Assembly (NCBI GenBank): GCA_021741355.1
Contig: JAIOXZ010000011.1
Location: 1 to 64,000 of the forward strand
Reading direction: 5' to 3'
DNA: 64,000 bases
Origin: Caulobacter sp.
Lineage (GTDB): Bacteria; Pseudomonadota; Alphaproteobacteria; Caulobacterales; Caulobacteraceae
Shown here: positions 26,196 through 36,337 of the stretch, piece by piece
Layout: each line of letters opens with the position of its first letter
How positions within the stretch are numbered: position 1 is the first letter of the stretch
The notes under the pieces: model-generated
Told to the model about the DNA's origin: nothing
Databases searched by the model: none
Seen by the model: only the letters and a program-made list of their open reading frames with translations
Position numbers and translations under genes: made by a program

Positions 26196-27398
26196 CTAAA
26201 GCCTCAGCACCAGCCGGGCCATGATGTCCCGCTGGATCTGGTTCGAGCCACCATAGATCGAGGCCGCGCGGTTGTTGAGATAGCGGGCCATGGCGATCAC
26301 GCTGTGGTCGGGGCCGATCGGCGTCTGGTTCGAGCCGGGGTCACGCGCCTCCGGCTGGTCGACGGCGGCGTAGTGGTTGGCGATCTCGATGGCCAGTTCG
26401 TCCAGCCGCTGGGTGCACTCCGTCGACTGGGTCTTGAGCATCGAGGAGGCCGGGCCGGGGTTTTTGCCGCCGGCCAGGGCCGACATCACCCGGTGCTCGG
26501 TGATCTCGATCGACTCGACGAGGATCTCGGCCTCGGCGAGGCGCAGGCGGAAGTCCGGGTCATCGATCAGCGGCGAGCCCTCGTCCGAGACCTCGTTCTC
26601 CGCCATGGCCTTCAGCTTGGCGATGCCGCCGCGCAGGCCGGGCGCCGAGCTGCCGCCGCGCTCGAACTCGAGCAGGTATTTGGCCACCGTCCAGCCGTCG
26701 TTCTCCTCGCCCAGCCGGCCCGACTTCGGGACGCGGACGTTGTCGAAGAACACCTGGTTGACCTCGTGCTCGCCGGCCAGGGTGATGATCGGCTTCACCT
26801 CGATGCCGGGTGTATCCATCTCCAGCAGCAGGAAGGTGATGCCCTGCTGCGGCTTGCCGCCGGACCAGGTGCGGACCAGGCAGAACATGCGGTTGGCGAA
26901 GTGGGCGTGGGTGGTCCAGATCTTCGAGCCGTTGAGGACGTAGTCGTCGCCGTCGCTCTCGGCGCGCATCTGCAGGCTGGCGAGGTCTGATCCTGAACCA
27001 GGCTCGGAGTAGCCCTGGCACCAGTAATCCTCACCGGCCAGAATGCGCGGCAGGTAGAAGGCCTTCTGCTCAGGCGTACCGTACTTCTGGATGCAGGGGC
27101 CGACCATCCGCAGTCCCATTGGCGACAGCGACGGCGCGCCGGCGCGCGTGCATTCGGCGGCGAAGATGTAGCGCTGCATCTCGTTCCAGCCGCAGCCGCC
27201 GTATTCCACGGGCCAGCTGGGCGCGACCCAGCCCCGGGCGTGCAGCTTCTTCTGCCAGGGGATCGAGTATTGCTTGTCGACGAACACGCTGGTGACCATC
27301 CGGCCGGCCTGGCGCAGCTCGGGCGTCAGGGCCTCGTCGAGAAAGGCGCGGACTTCGTCGCGGAAGGCCAGTTCTTCGGGCGTCAGGTCGAGATTCAT
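26196..27398 (-). CDS. Acyl-CoA dehydrogenase family protein
   Basis: A 400-residue acyl-CoA dehydrogenase. MNLDLTPEELAFRDEVRAFL opens the helical domain; YSEPGSGSDLASLQ and YVLNGSKIWTTHAHFANRM mark the beta domain, and ASIYGGSNQIQRDIMARLVL closes the protein. The residue matching the MCAD catalytic Glu in YEGT is Gly (IYGGSNQ), a common form in FadE subfamilies, so the base must come from elsewhere or from a partner. It is followed by the OsmC gene 13 bases later. With the other three dehydrogenases nearby it supports a multi-step acyl-CoA pathway. Confidence 0.92.
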   Translation of the reverse strand: MNLDLTPEELAFRDEVRAFLDEALTPELRQAGRMVTSVFVDKQYSIPWQKKLHARGWVAPSWPVEYGGCGWNEMQRYIFAAECTRAGAPSLSPMGLRMVGPCIQKYGTPEQKAFYLPRILAGEDYWCQGYSEPGSGSDLASLQMRAESDGDDYVLNGSKIWTTHAHFANRMFCLVRTWSGGKPQQGITFLLLEMDTPGIEVKPIITLAGEHEVNQVFFDNVRVPKSGRLGEENDGWTVAKYLLEFERGGSSAPGLRGGIAKLKAMAENEVSDEGSPLIDDPDFRLRLAEAEILVESIEITEHRVMSALAGGKNPGPASSMLKTQSTECTQRLDELAIEIANHYAAVDQPEARDPGSNQTPIGPDHSVIAMARYLNNRAASIYGGSNQIQRDIMARLVLRL

Positions 27399-27500
27399 GT
27401 GCGGCTTCCATCCCTTTGCGGCAACTGATCAGACTGCCGGCGCTTCGCCTAGACCGGCGGACGCCACGTGACTCAAACTGTTTTCGTGAGGATCAACCCG

Positions 27501-28385
27501 ATGGCCAATGCGCTCAGCGACCGGATCAGCGCCGCAGCCCTGGCCTATATGCAGCCGGAGGGCGTTCCGGCGTTCGATTTCACGACCCCGGCGGGCGAAC
27601 CGGCGCTGGCGGACGCCGACTCGGTGTCGTGGCGCGTGTTCAGCAACCCCGTGGCGTTGTTCATCGGCGGGGTGACCGCCGTGCTGCTGGAACTGGCCGA
27701 GCCGCGCGTGCGGTCGGGCGTCTGGGACCACACCAGTTTTCGCACCGATCCCCTGCCCCGCATGAAGCGTACCGGCATGGCCGCGATGGTGACGGTCTAT
27801 GGCGCGCGCAGCCGGGCCGAGGTGATGATCGCCGGCATCGGCCGGATGCATGGCCGGGTCAGCGGCGTGACGCCGGACGGTCAGCCCTATCGCGCGGACG
27901 ATCCGGAACTGCTGGACTGGGTCCAGGCGACGGCGTCGTTCGGATTCATGGAGGCCTACCATCGCTATGTCCGCACCCTGACGGCTGACGAGCGGGACAG
28001 GTTCTACGCCGAGGCCGCGCCGGCGGCCCGGCTCTATGGCGCCACGGGCGCGCCGACCTCCGTGGCCGCACAGGAGGCCTGTTTTGAGGCCATGCGGCCG
28101 AGGCTGGAGCGGTCGGAAATCGTCACCGAGTTCCTCGACATCATGCGCCGGACCGCGATCCTGCCCGGCCCGCTGCGGGCGGCGCAGGGGGTGTTCATCC
28201 GGGCGGCGGTCGAGCTGCTGCCGGCCTGGACGCGCGAGATTCTCGGCCTGGGACCGGATCATGGACTGAAACCGTGGGAAGCGGGGCTGGTGCGCGCGGC
28301 CGGCGCCCTGGCCGAGCGTATGCCCCTGCCCGGCGGACCAAGGGACCAAGCGCGGCGGCGTCTGGGTCTCGCCGTCAAGGCCTGA
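27501..28385 (+). CDS. MpaB-like (DUF2236) oxygenase family protein
   Basis: A 294-residue protein of the DUF2236/MpaB family, whose best known members are fungal MpaB' and latex-clearing protein Lcp, with haem-type oxygenases among them. The early segment SVSWRVFSNPVALFIGG, the HTSFRTDPLPRMKRTG region and the MHGRVSGVTPDGQPYRADD segment, which includes a conserved His, are typical. The ATG at 27501 was chosen because GAGGAT lies about nine bases ahead; a GTG 33 bases upstream is in frame. Substrate unknown; the lipid-catabolic neighbours fit an oxygenase of a hydrophobic compound. Confidence 0.85.
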   Translation: MANALSDRISAAALAYMQPEGVPAFDFTTPAGEPALADADSVSWRVFSNPVALFIGGVTAVLLELAEPRVRSGVWDHTSFRTDPLPRMKRTGMAAMVTVYGARSRAEVMIAGIGRMHGRVSGVTPDGQPYRADDPELLDWVQATASFGFMEAYHRYVRTLTADERDRFYAEAAPAARLYGATGAPTSVAAQEACFEAMRPRLERSEIVTEFLDIMRRTAILPGPLRAAQGVFIRAAVELLPAWTREILGLGPDHGLKPWEAGLVRAAGALAERMPLPGGPRDQARRRLGLAVKA

Positions 28386-28397
28386 TCCCGAACCACC

Positions 28398-28510
28398 ATG
28401 TCATCCCGGACGCCGAAGGCGATCCGGGACCCAGATTGAATCTCGTCCTGCATGAGGCCGGATCTGGGTCCCGGCGCTCCGGGCTGCGCCCTGCGGCCGG
28501 GATGACAGTG
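28398..28510. repeat. Dispersed palindromic repeat, family B copy 4
   Basis: The ends are CATGTCATCCCGGAC and GGCCGGGATGACAGTG. GGGACCCAGATTGAATCTCG is identical to part of copy 1, and GGATCTGGGTCCCGG gives the inner return arm. It lies between the MpaB-like gene and guaD. Confidence 0.92.
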
Positions 28511-28558
28511 TAAGGTGAGGCTTGCCTGTCACCGCGGAGCAGGGTCCAACCTGTCTTC

Positions 28559-29857
28559 ATGTCCGATGTCCGCGCCTGGCGCGCCGCCCTGGTCCATTGC
28601 CTCGACGATCCCGGCCGCGCGGGGCCGGACGCGGTCGTCCACCATGCTGACGGCCTGCTGCTTGTCGAGGACGGCTGTGTCGCCGCCTGCGGCGCCTGGG
28701 CCGACCTCGCGCCGACGCTGGCGGCTGACGTCATCGTCGAGGCGCTGCCCGGCCGGCTGCTGAGCCCCGGCTTCATCGACACCCATATCCACTTCCCGCA
28801 GATCGACATGATTGCCGCCTTCAGCGGGCAACTGCTCGACTGGCTGGAGCACAAGACCTTTCCAGCGGAGCGGGCCTTCGCCGACCGATCACATGCCGAC
28901 GCGGCGGCCCAGGCGTTTCTCGACGAACTGCTGCGCAACGGCACGACCACGGCGATGGTTTTCGGATCGGTGCATCGCGCCTCGGTCGACGCCCTGTTCG
29001 AGGCGGCGCTGGCGCGGAACATGCGGCTGATCGCCGGCAAGTCGCTGATGGACCGTGGGCCCGCGGACCTGAGCGACACAGAGCCTGGCGGACGGGCCGA
29101 AACCGAAGTCCTGATCCGCGACTGGAGCCGCCGTGGTCGGCTGGGCTACGCCGTCACTCCGAGGTTCGCGCTGTCGTCATCGCCGGAGCAGCTGGCGTCG
29201 GCTGGCGAGATCCTGCGCGCGCATGACCATGTCTGGATGCAGACCCATCTGGCCGAGAACCCGCGCGAGGTCGAGGCGGTGGCCCGGGCCTTCCCGGACG
29301 CGCGCGACTATCTGGACGTCTATGACCGGTTCGGGCTGGTGACGGACCGCTCGGTGTTCGCCCACTGCATCCACATGAGCGACCGGTCGCTGCACCGGAT
29401 GAGCGAGGCCGGGGCGGCGATCAGCCATTGTCCGACCTCAAACCTGTTTCTCGGCAGCGGCCTGTTCGACCTGGCGCGGGCGCAGGCGCATGGCGTCGCA
29501 GTCGGTCTGGGCACGGACGTCGGCGCCGGGACAAGCTTTTCGATGCTGAGCACCGCGGCGGCAGCCTGCAACGTGGCGCAGATGAGGGGCGGAATGCTGG
29601 ACCCGCTGCGCGCCTTCTGGCTGGCCACGCGCGGCGGCGCCCGGGCGCTGGGGCTGGAAGACCGGATCGGCAGCTTTGCCGTCGGCTGCGAGGCGGATTT
29701 CGTCGCGCTGGATACGGCGGCTACGCCGCTGCTGGCCCGGCGACTGGCCGGCGTCAGCAATATCCGCGAGATCCTGTTCGCCCTGATGGTGCTGGGCGAT
29801 GACCGGGTGGTGGCGGACGCCTGGCTGGCCGGCGTCCGCGCGCACCGTCGGGGTTAG
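28559..29857 (+). CDS. guaD: Guanine deaminase
   Basis: Converts guanine to xanthine and ammonia. The 432-residue amidohydrolase shows all metal and substrate sites of the family: PGFIDTHIHFPQ (His-x-His pair), MQTHLAENPREV, FAHCIHMSD, SHCPTSNLFLGSG and GLGTDVGAGTSFSM (metal-binding Asp). The length and the HIHFPQ and PTSNLFLGSG motifs separate guanine deaminase from cytosine deaminase and from the ATZ/TRZ group. No xanthine dehydrogenase genes are near. Its TAG overlaps the stop of the next, convergent gene by four bases (TTAG). The start codon follows directly on a repeat-rich leader with no strong ribosome site. Confidence 0.93.
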   Translation: MSDVRAWRAALVHCLDDPGRAGPDAVVHHADGLLLVEDGCVAACGAWADLAPTLAADVIVEALPGRLLSPGFIDTHIHFPQIDMIAAFSGQLLDWLEHKTFPAERAFADRSHADAAAQAFLDELLRNGTTTAMVFGSVHRASVDALFEAALARNMRLIAGKSLMDRGPADLSDTEPGGRAETEVLIRDWSRRGRLGYAVTPRFALSSSPEQLASAGEILRAHDHVWMQTHLAENPREVEAVARAFPDARDYLDVYDRFGLVTDRSVFAHCIHMSDRSLHRMSEAGAAISHCPTSNLFLGSGLFDLARAQAHGVAVGLGTDVGAGTSFSMLSTAAAACNVAQMRGGMLDPLRAFWLATRGGARALGLEDRIGSFAVGCEADFVALDTAATPLLARRLAGVSNIREILFALMVLGDDRVVADAWLAGVRAHRRG

Positions 29858-30261
29858 TCGCCGGGCAGGGCCACGATGTGGACCGTCGCCGGGATCAGCA
29901 CGCCGCTGGCGTCCGGCTTGCCGATGACGTGGTAGCCGAAGGTGCCGCTGCCGCCACCGTTGTCCTGGACGTCGAAGATGTAGGTCCCGTCGGCGCCGAC
30001 ATTGACCAGGCGTCCCATGATGAACCCATTGCCGTCGCCGGGACGGTCATACTCGATCCAGCCCATGGCGTTGGGGGCGGCGATTTCGGAGGCCGGGCGA
30101 CAGCCGGAGACCTTGATCGATTCCTTCTCGGGCTGGTTCTCCCAGCCCACGCCGGCAAAGCACATCGGATCAAACGCCGGGCCCGCGGCGGAAGCCGGGC
30201 CCTGCCAGGCAAGCATGGACAGCGCGGCCGAGGCGGCGAGCGCGAGCGTCAGACGTTTCAT
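29854..30261 (-). CDS. Small secreted protein of unknown function
   Basis: A 135-residue protein with a signal peptide (MKRLTLALAASAALSMLAWQ, cleavage likely after PASA). The mature chain has two Cys (DPMCFAG and VSGCRPASE) and a beta-rich, Gly/Asp-rich segment (DVQDNGGGSGTFGYHVIGK). I do not recognise the family. The ATG at 30261 was chosen because GGGGGA lies at good distance; an ATG two codons upstream and a longer frame beyond are less likely. Its stop overlaps guaD by four bases. Confidence 0.72.
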   Translation of the reverse strand: MKRLTLALAASAALSMLAWQGPASAAGPAFDPMCFAGVGWENQPEKESIKVSGCRPASEIAAPNAMGWIEYDRPGDGNGFIMGRLVNVGADGTYIFDVQDNGGGSGTFGYHVIGKPDASGVLIPATVHIVALPGD

Positions 30262-30540
30262 GAGCATTCCCCCAACAGATCCGCGCGTCGGCGCGGCGAG
30301 GCCTATGGGAGGGTCAGCGCCGCGCGACGACAACGCCGGCCCTACCCGAAATGTGGAAAACACGGCCCGGCGCGTTCGAACATGGTTCCCGGATATTAAG
30401 CCTAATACTTGCCCGTACAGACAGGGTTTACGGCGCTTCATTGTATTCGTTGAATATATTTCAAGAGCTGGCTGTAATCCTGATGTCAGTGTCGGGGAGA
30501 ACGTCGAAAATCGACGTCTCGATTACGGGGGTTCCGCAGG
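30262..30540 (+). promoter_or_regulatory. Long AT-richer leader before the pilus operon
   Basis: This 279-base gap separates the divergent secreted-protein gene from cpaB. Its second half (about 30345-30480) is much richer in A+T than the surrounding sequence (GGATATTAAGCCTAATACTT, TTGTATTCGTTGAATATATT), as expected for a regulated promoter region. A TTAAGCCTAAT stretch could be half of a CtrA site, but a full TTAA-N7-TTAA was not found. No pilin-like short frame is seen. Confidence 0.45.
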
Positions 30541-31470
30541 ATGCGAGTCGCCACCATTGCCAGCCTTGGCGCGTCTGCCCTTCTGGGCGTGGGCGCATTG
30601 TTCGTCGCCAAGGTCTGGTTGCCCCATTCGGCGCCAGGCGCCAGTCGCGCCGCAGCGGCGGACTCGTCGGCCGTCGTCCTGACGCCGGTGGTGGCGGCCT
30701 CGGGCGCGGTGCCCTTCGGCCAGAAGCTCGAGGCCAAGAACCTCACGATCATCAGAATGCCGGCGGGCTCGGTCCCCGAGGGCGCCTACACCTCGATCCA
30801 GCAGGTCATCGGCCTGGACGGCGGGGCGCCGGTCACCCTGGCGGCCCTGGTCAACCACGAACCGATTCTGCCGACCAAGGTCAGCGGGCCGGGCGCAAAG
30901 CCGTCGGTGGCCGCGACCATCTCGCCGGGCATGCGGGCCTACACGATCAAGGTCAACGAGGTCGCCGGCGGCGGCGGCCATGTCCTGGCCGGGGATCATG
31001 TCGATGTCGTCCTGGTGCAGGAGCTGACCGACAAGGGCGCCGTCGAGGGGGCCGCGACGGCCAAGCTCTACATCTCGACCTTGGTGCTCCAGAACGTCCG
31101 GGTGCTCGGCATGGATCTGATCGCCGACCAGGCCTCGACCGAGAAGTTCCCGCCCAAGACCGCCACGCTTGAGGTAACCGTGCTGGACGCCGGCAAGCTG
31201 GCCGCGGCCGGCGAGGCGGGCATATTGTCCCTGTCCCTGCGGCGCAGCGGCGCCACCGACGTGGCCGAGATCCGGGCGATGACCCTGCCGGAGATGCTGC
31301 GCAGCGACCGCATGGCCGGCGTCACCCCGGTCAGCACCGCGCCGCCACGCCGCAGTGCGCCGCGTCGTCAGGCGTCGGGCGGCGCGGCTCCGGCCACCCG
31401 TGGCCTCGTGGTCACCCAGGGCGGGAAGCGTGAAACCGTCTCCGTGCCCTCAGAGCGTTTCGGGAGCTGA
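30541..31470 (+). CDS. cpaB: Flp pilus assembly protein CpaB
   Basis: A 309-residue CpaB/RcpC protein, which in Tad systems sits in the periplasm near the secretin. An N-terminal membrane segment (about 7-27) is followed by an SAF domain (VVLTPVVAASGAVPFGQKLEAKNL, about residues 43-110) and a conserved region with VNEVAGGGGHVLAGDHVDVVL. The C-terminal tail is Arg/Ala/Pro-rich and likely disordered. It opens the operon, with cpaC 5 bases downstream. Confidence 0.92.
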   Translation: MRVATIASLGASALLGVGALFVAKVWLPHSAPGASRAAAADSSAVVLTPVVAASGAVPFGQKLEAKNLTIIRMPAGSVPEGAYTSIQQVIGLDGGAPVTLAALVNHEPILPTKVSGPGAKPSVAATISPGMRAYTIKVNEVAGGGGHVLAGDHVDVVLVQELTDKGAVEGAATAKLYISTLVLQNVRVLGMDLIADQASTEKFPPKTATLEVTVLDAGKLAAAGEAGILSLSLRRSGATDVAEIRAMTLPEMLRSDRMAGVTPVSTAPPRRSAPRRQASGGAAPATRGLVVTQGGKRETVSVPSERFGS

Positions 31471-31475
31471 CCCTC

Positions 31476-32819
31476 ATGCGTCGCATTGCAATCGTCTGCG
31501 CGGCGGCTCTCGCCTGCGCGCCTGTCGCATCGCCCGCCGGGGCCCAGGCTTTCGTCGCCAGCTCGCTGGTCGGTGAGCTGGCGCCCAGCCGCGTGATCAC
31601 CGTGCCCAAGGACAAATCGGTCGCCTTCCGGCTGATGGGCAGCGCCGGCGAAATCGTCGTCGCCCAGCCGGACGTGGCCGAGATCGTCGCCAACACCGAC
31701 CGCAGCGTCTACGTCCGCGGCAAGGCGCTCGGCACCACCAACATCCTGATCTACGACCCGGCCCATCGCCTGATCGAGGTGATCGATGTGCGGGTGGCGC
31801 AGGATCTCGAATCCCTGCGCGCCGACTTCGCTGCGGCCCTGCCCGGCGAGCCGATCCGCATCCTGCCGATGGCCAACGGCATCCTGCTGTCGGGCGAGGT
31901 CTCGACCTCGTCGGTCGCCCTGCGCGCCAGGGCCATCGCCGAGCGGTACGCGCCGGCGGCGGTGACGTCGGATCTGACGGTCCAGTCCGCCCAGCAGGTG
32001 ATGCTGGAAGTGCGGGTGATCGAGGCCAGCCGTTCGGCCCTGAAGGACTTCGGCGTCAACATCGACGTCGCCAACAACTCCGGGATCGTGTTCGGCTCCG
32101 GCACAGGTCTGGTCGGGCTGAACGCGCCGCAAGGCACGCTGACCGTCGCGACCAATGTCGGGCCGACGACCATCGAGGCGACCCTGCGGGCGCTGGAGGA
32201 GAAGGGCGTCATCCGCACCCTGGCTCGCCCGAACCTGGCGGCCATCTCGGGCGAGGAAGCGACCTTCCTGGCGGGCGGCGAGTTTCCCTATCCGGTGCCG
32301 ACCGGCCAGGGCGACATTACCATCGCCTTCAAGCCGTTCGGGGTGACGCTGAAATTCACCCCGGTCGTGCAGGACGGCGGCCTGATCCGCCTGAAGGTCG
32401 CCCCCGAGGTCAGCCAGCTCGACACGCGCCAGAGCCTGCGCCTGTCGGGCATCGAGGTGCCCAGCCTGCTGGTCCGTCGCGCCGGGACGACGATCGAGCT
32501 GAAGGACGGCGAGACCTTCGCCATGGCCGGCCTGTTCCAGCAGGACTACGCCAACACCGTCAGCCAGATTCCGTGGGCGGGCGACATCCCCGTGCTGGGC
32601 TCCCTGTTCCGGTCCTCGCGCTGGAAGAAACAGGAGACCGAGCTGCTGATCCTGGTCACGCCGCGCCTGGTGACGGCCTCGGAGAGCAGGGCCCTGTCGC
32701 CCGACCCGTTCCGCGGCTCGATCGAGCCGAGCGCGATCGATGTGATCCTCAACGGCATCACCCTGGATCGCGCCATGGCGCCGGCCGCGCCCTCCTATTC
32801 CGACGCCACCGGGTCCTGA
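31476..32819 (+). CDS. cpaC: Flp pilus secretin CpaC
   Basis: The outer-membrane secretin (447 residues) through which the Flp pilus leaves the cell. A signal peptide (MRRIAIVCAAALACAPVASP..., cleaved near GAQA) is followed by a pilus-specific N-domain (VPKDKSVAFRLMGSAGEIVV), a BON-like part, and the secretin core (VMLEVRVIEASRSALKDFGV; then PNLAAISGEEATFLAGGEFP; ending with IPVLGSLFRSSRWKKQETEL and LLILVTPRLV). All hallmarks of type II/IV secretins are present. It lies between cpaB and cpaE with gaps of 5 and 9 bases; the usual cpaD lipoprotein gene is missing from this place. Confidence 0.94.
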   Translation: MRRIAIVCAAALACAPVASPAGAQAFVASSLVGELAPSRVITVPKDKSVAFRLMGSAGEIVVAQPDVAEIVANTDRSVYVRGKALGTTNILIYDPAHRLIEVIDVRVAQDLESLRADFAAALPGEPIRILPMANGILLSGEVSTSSVALRARAIAERYAPAAVTSDLTVQSAQQVMLEVRVIEASRSALKDFGVNIDVANNSGIVFGSGTGLVGLNAPQGTLTVATNVGPTTIEATLRALEEKGVIRTLARPNLAAISGEEATFLAGGEFPYPVPTGQGDITIAFKPFGVTLKFTPVVQDGGLIRLKVAPEVSQLDTRQSLRLSGIEVPSLLVRRAGTTIELKDGETFAMAGLFQQDYANTVSQIPWAGDIPVLGSLFRSSRWKKQETELLILVTPRLVTASESRALSPDPFRGSIEPSAIDVILNGITLDRAMAPAAPSYSDATGS

Positions 32820-32828
32820 GGCAAGGTC

Positions 32829-33988
32829 ATGAGTTTCACAGGACGACGTGTACTGATCATCGGAACCGGGCTTGCCGAACTGGCGGCCCGGGCGCTGGAC
32901 GGCGCGGTCATCGAGACCGCCGCCGCGGAAACCCTGAACGGGCGGTCGCTGCAGACCGATCCGCCGGACCTGGTGCTGATCGACGCAGCAGGCGCGAGCG
33001 CCGAGGCCGTGGGCGCTGCCATCGCGACGCTCGGCCGCGCGCCGACGCCGCCGCCGACACTGCTGGTGGGCGAGCATCTGCCGGTGGCGCTGGTCCGCGC
33101 CCTCATGCGCCTCCCGCGCTCCGATGTGCTCGAGGCGCCGTTCTCGCCGGAGGACCTGTGCCAGGCGGCCCAGCCCCTGATGACGCCGCAGCCGGCGCCA
33201 ATGCACAACGCGCCATCACGGTGCTGGACGGTGATGGGCGCCGTCGGCGGCGCCGGTGCGACCACCCTGGCCATCGAGACCGCCTGCGCCCTGGCCGAAA
33301 GGCTGCCGGGGCCGCGCCGGGTCTGCCTGATCGACCTGAACATCGCCGACGGGGCGGCGGCGGCCTATCTCGCCGCGCCGGCCAACATGCTGCTCAGCCG
33401 CGCCTCGCAGGCGCCGGAGCGGATCGACGCGGCCCTGCTGGACGCCTTCGTCTCCCAGGCGCCCGGCGGCATCGACCTGCTGGCTTCGGCGCGCGACTGC
33501 CATGCCTTCGACACCACCTCGGGCGAGGCGGTGCTGCGGATCCTCGATGTCGCCTGCCAGGTCTATGACGCGGTGGTGGTCGACGCGCCGCGCCACCGTC
33601 GGGCCTGGACGCTGGACGTCCTGTCGGGGTCGGACGAACTGCTGGTGGTGTCGGAGCTGACGGTGCCGGCGCTGCTGGCGGCGCGGTCGCTGGCCGCCGA
33701 GATCGAGGCGGAACTGCCCGACGGACCGCCGCCGCGCATTGTGCTCAATCGCCTGGCCAAGCGGGTCTTCGGCCCCGCGCCCTCGATGGTCGAGGCCGAG
33801 AAGGCGCTGCAGCGCCGCGCCATCGGCGGGATCACCTCGGACTGGGAGGCGGCCGCCGCCTCGGCAAACCTCGGCGGTCCGATCAGCCAGCACCGGCCCA
33901 AGTCGCGGATCGTCAAGGATGTCGGCGATCTCGTCGACAGGCTGATGGCCTCGCCCGCCGTGCGCGGCGATGTGGCGAGGGTCGCCTG

Positions 33989-33989
<1 letters not shown>
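32829..33989 (+). CDS. cpaE: CpaE-like pilus assembly ATPase (degenerate Walker A)
   Basis: A 386-residue MinD/ParA-family protein of Tad systems, which in Caulobacter helps place the pilus at the pole. The N-terminal part (about 1-125) is receiver-like. The ATPase part starts with MGAVGGAGATTLAIETACAL, a deviant Walker A in which the Lys-Thr of P-loops is replaced by Ala-Thr-Thr, a loss seen in several CpaE proteins; VCLIDLNIADG is the Walker A' / B region. The N-terminal domain is shorter and more diverged than in C. crescentus CpaE. The TGA overlaps the ATG of cpaF (TGATG). Confidence 0.88.
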
Positions 33990-35370
<1,381 letters not shown>

Positions 35371-35371
<1 letters not shown>

Positions 35372-36333
35372 TGCCACAGGTCGATCCGCGCATCGTGTTC
35401 ATGATCCTGATCGCGGCGGCTGTGTTCGCCGCGGCCCAGGCGGTGTGGGGACTGGCCCGGGTCGCGGGGACCAAGCGCAAGGTCAACAAGCGGCTGCACC
35501 TGGCGCAGAGCGTCACCAACCTGGCCGACCTGGTCGTCGAACTGCGCAAACAGCGCGGCCTCGACGAACAGGGCAACAGCCGGATCCTCGTCCGCTGGTT
35601 CTCCGATCTGGTGATCCGGTCGGGCGTCAGCTACCAGCCGCGAACCTGGGCGCTGTATGCCGCTGGACTGGGGCTGGGCGCCTATCTGGCGGTGTTCCTC
35701 TGGACGAAGAACCCGTTGTTCGGCCTGGCCGTCGCGCCGGTGTTCGCTTTCGGCCTGCCGATCATGTGGCTGAAGATCAAGGCGGGCGCCCGGGCCAAGG
35801 CCGTCGGGCTGCAGCTGCCGAACGCCCTGGAGATCATCGTCCGCAGTCTGGAGGCCGGCCACCCGGTGCCGACCGCTGTGGCCCTGGTCGGGCGCGAGAT
35901 GCCTGATCCACTGGGCAGTGAATTCGGCATGGCCGGCGACGAGATCGCCTATGGCGCCACGCTGGAGCAGGCCGTGGGGCGGGTCGCCGACCGCTGCCGC
36001 CACCCCGACGTCGACCTGTTCGCGGCGACCATCCGGCTGCAGGAACGCTCGGGCGGAAACCTGACGGGACTGTTGAAGATGAACGCCAAGGCCGTCCGTG
36101 AACGGCACAAGATGCGGCTGAAGATCAAGGCTGCTTCAGGCGAGGGTCGCGCCTCGGCGATCATCCTGACCTCGGCGCCGTTCGCGGTGCTGGCCATCCT
36201 GCAGGTCGCCAGTCCCAACTTCTATGGCGAGGTGATCCACGAGAAGGCCATCCAGATGGGCCTGGCGGCGCTGGGCTGCTGGATGTTCATCGGCAACATG
36301 GTCATGCGCAAGATGATCGACATGAGGATCTGA
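35371..36333 (+). CDS. tadB: Flp pilus inner-membrane protein TadB/CpaG
   Basis: A 320-residue platform protein of the GspF type. Hydrophobic segments are seen at the N-terminus (VFMILIAAAVFAAAQAV), at about residues 90-130 (two segments) and at the end. The GspF domain has LQLPNALEIIVRSLEAGHPV, then ALVGREMPDPLGSEFGM, and ERSGGNLTGLLKMNAKAVRE. The ATG shares a base with the cpaF stop (TAATG), which fixes the start. It is followed by tadC after 4 bases. Confidence 0.94.
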
Positions 36334-36337
36334 GCCC

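Noticed and set aside
30400..30430. TTAAGCCTAAT considered as a CtrA site before cpaB
   Set aside because: Only one TTAA half is present at the right spacing; the second half does not match.
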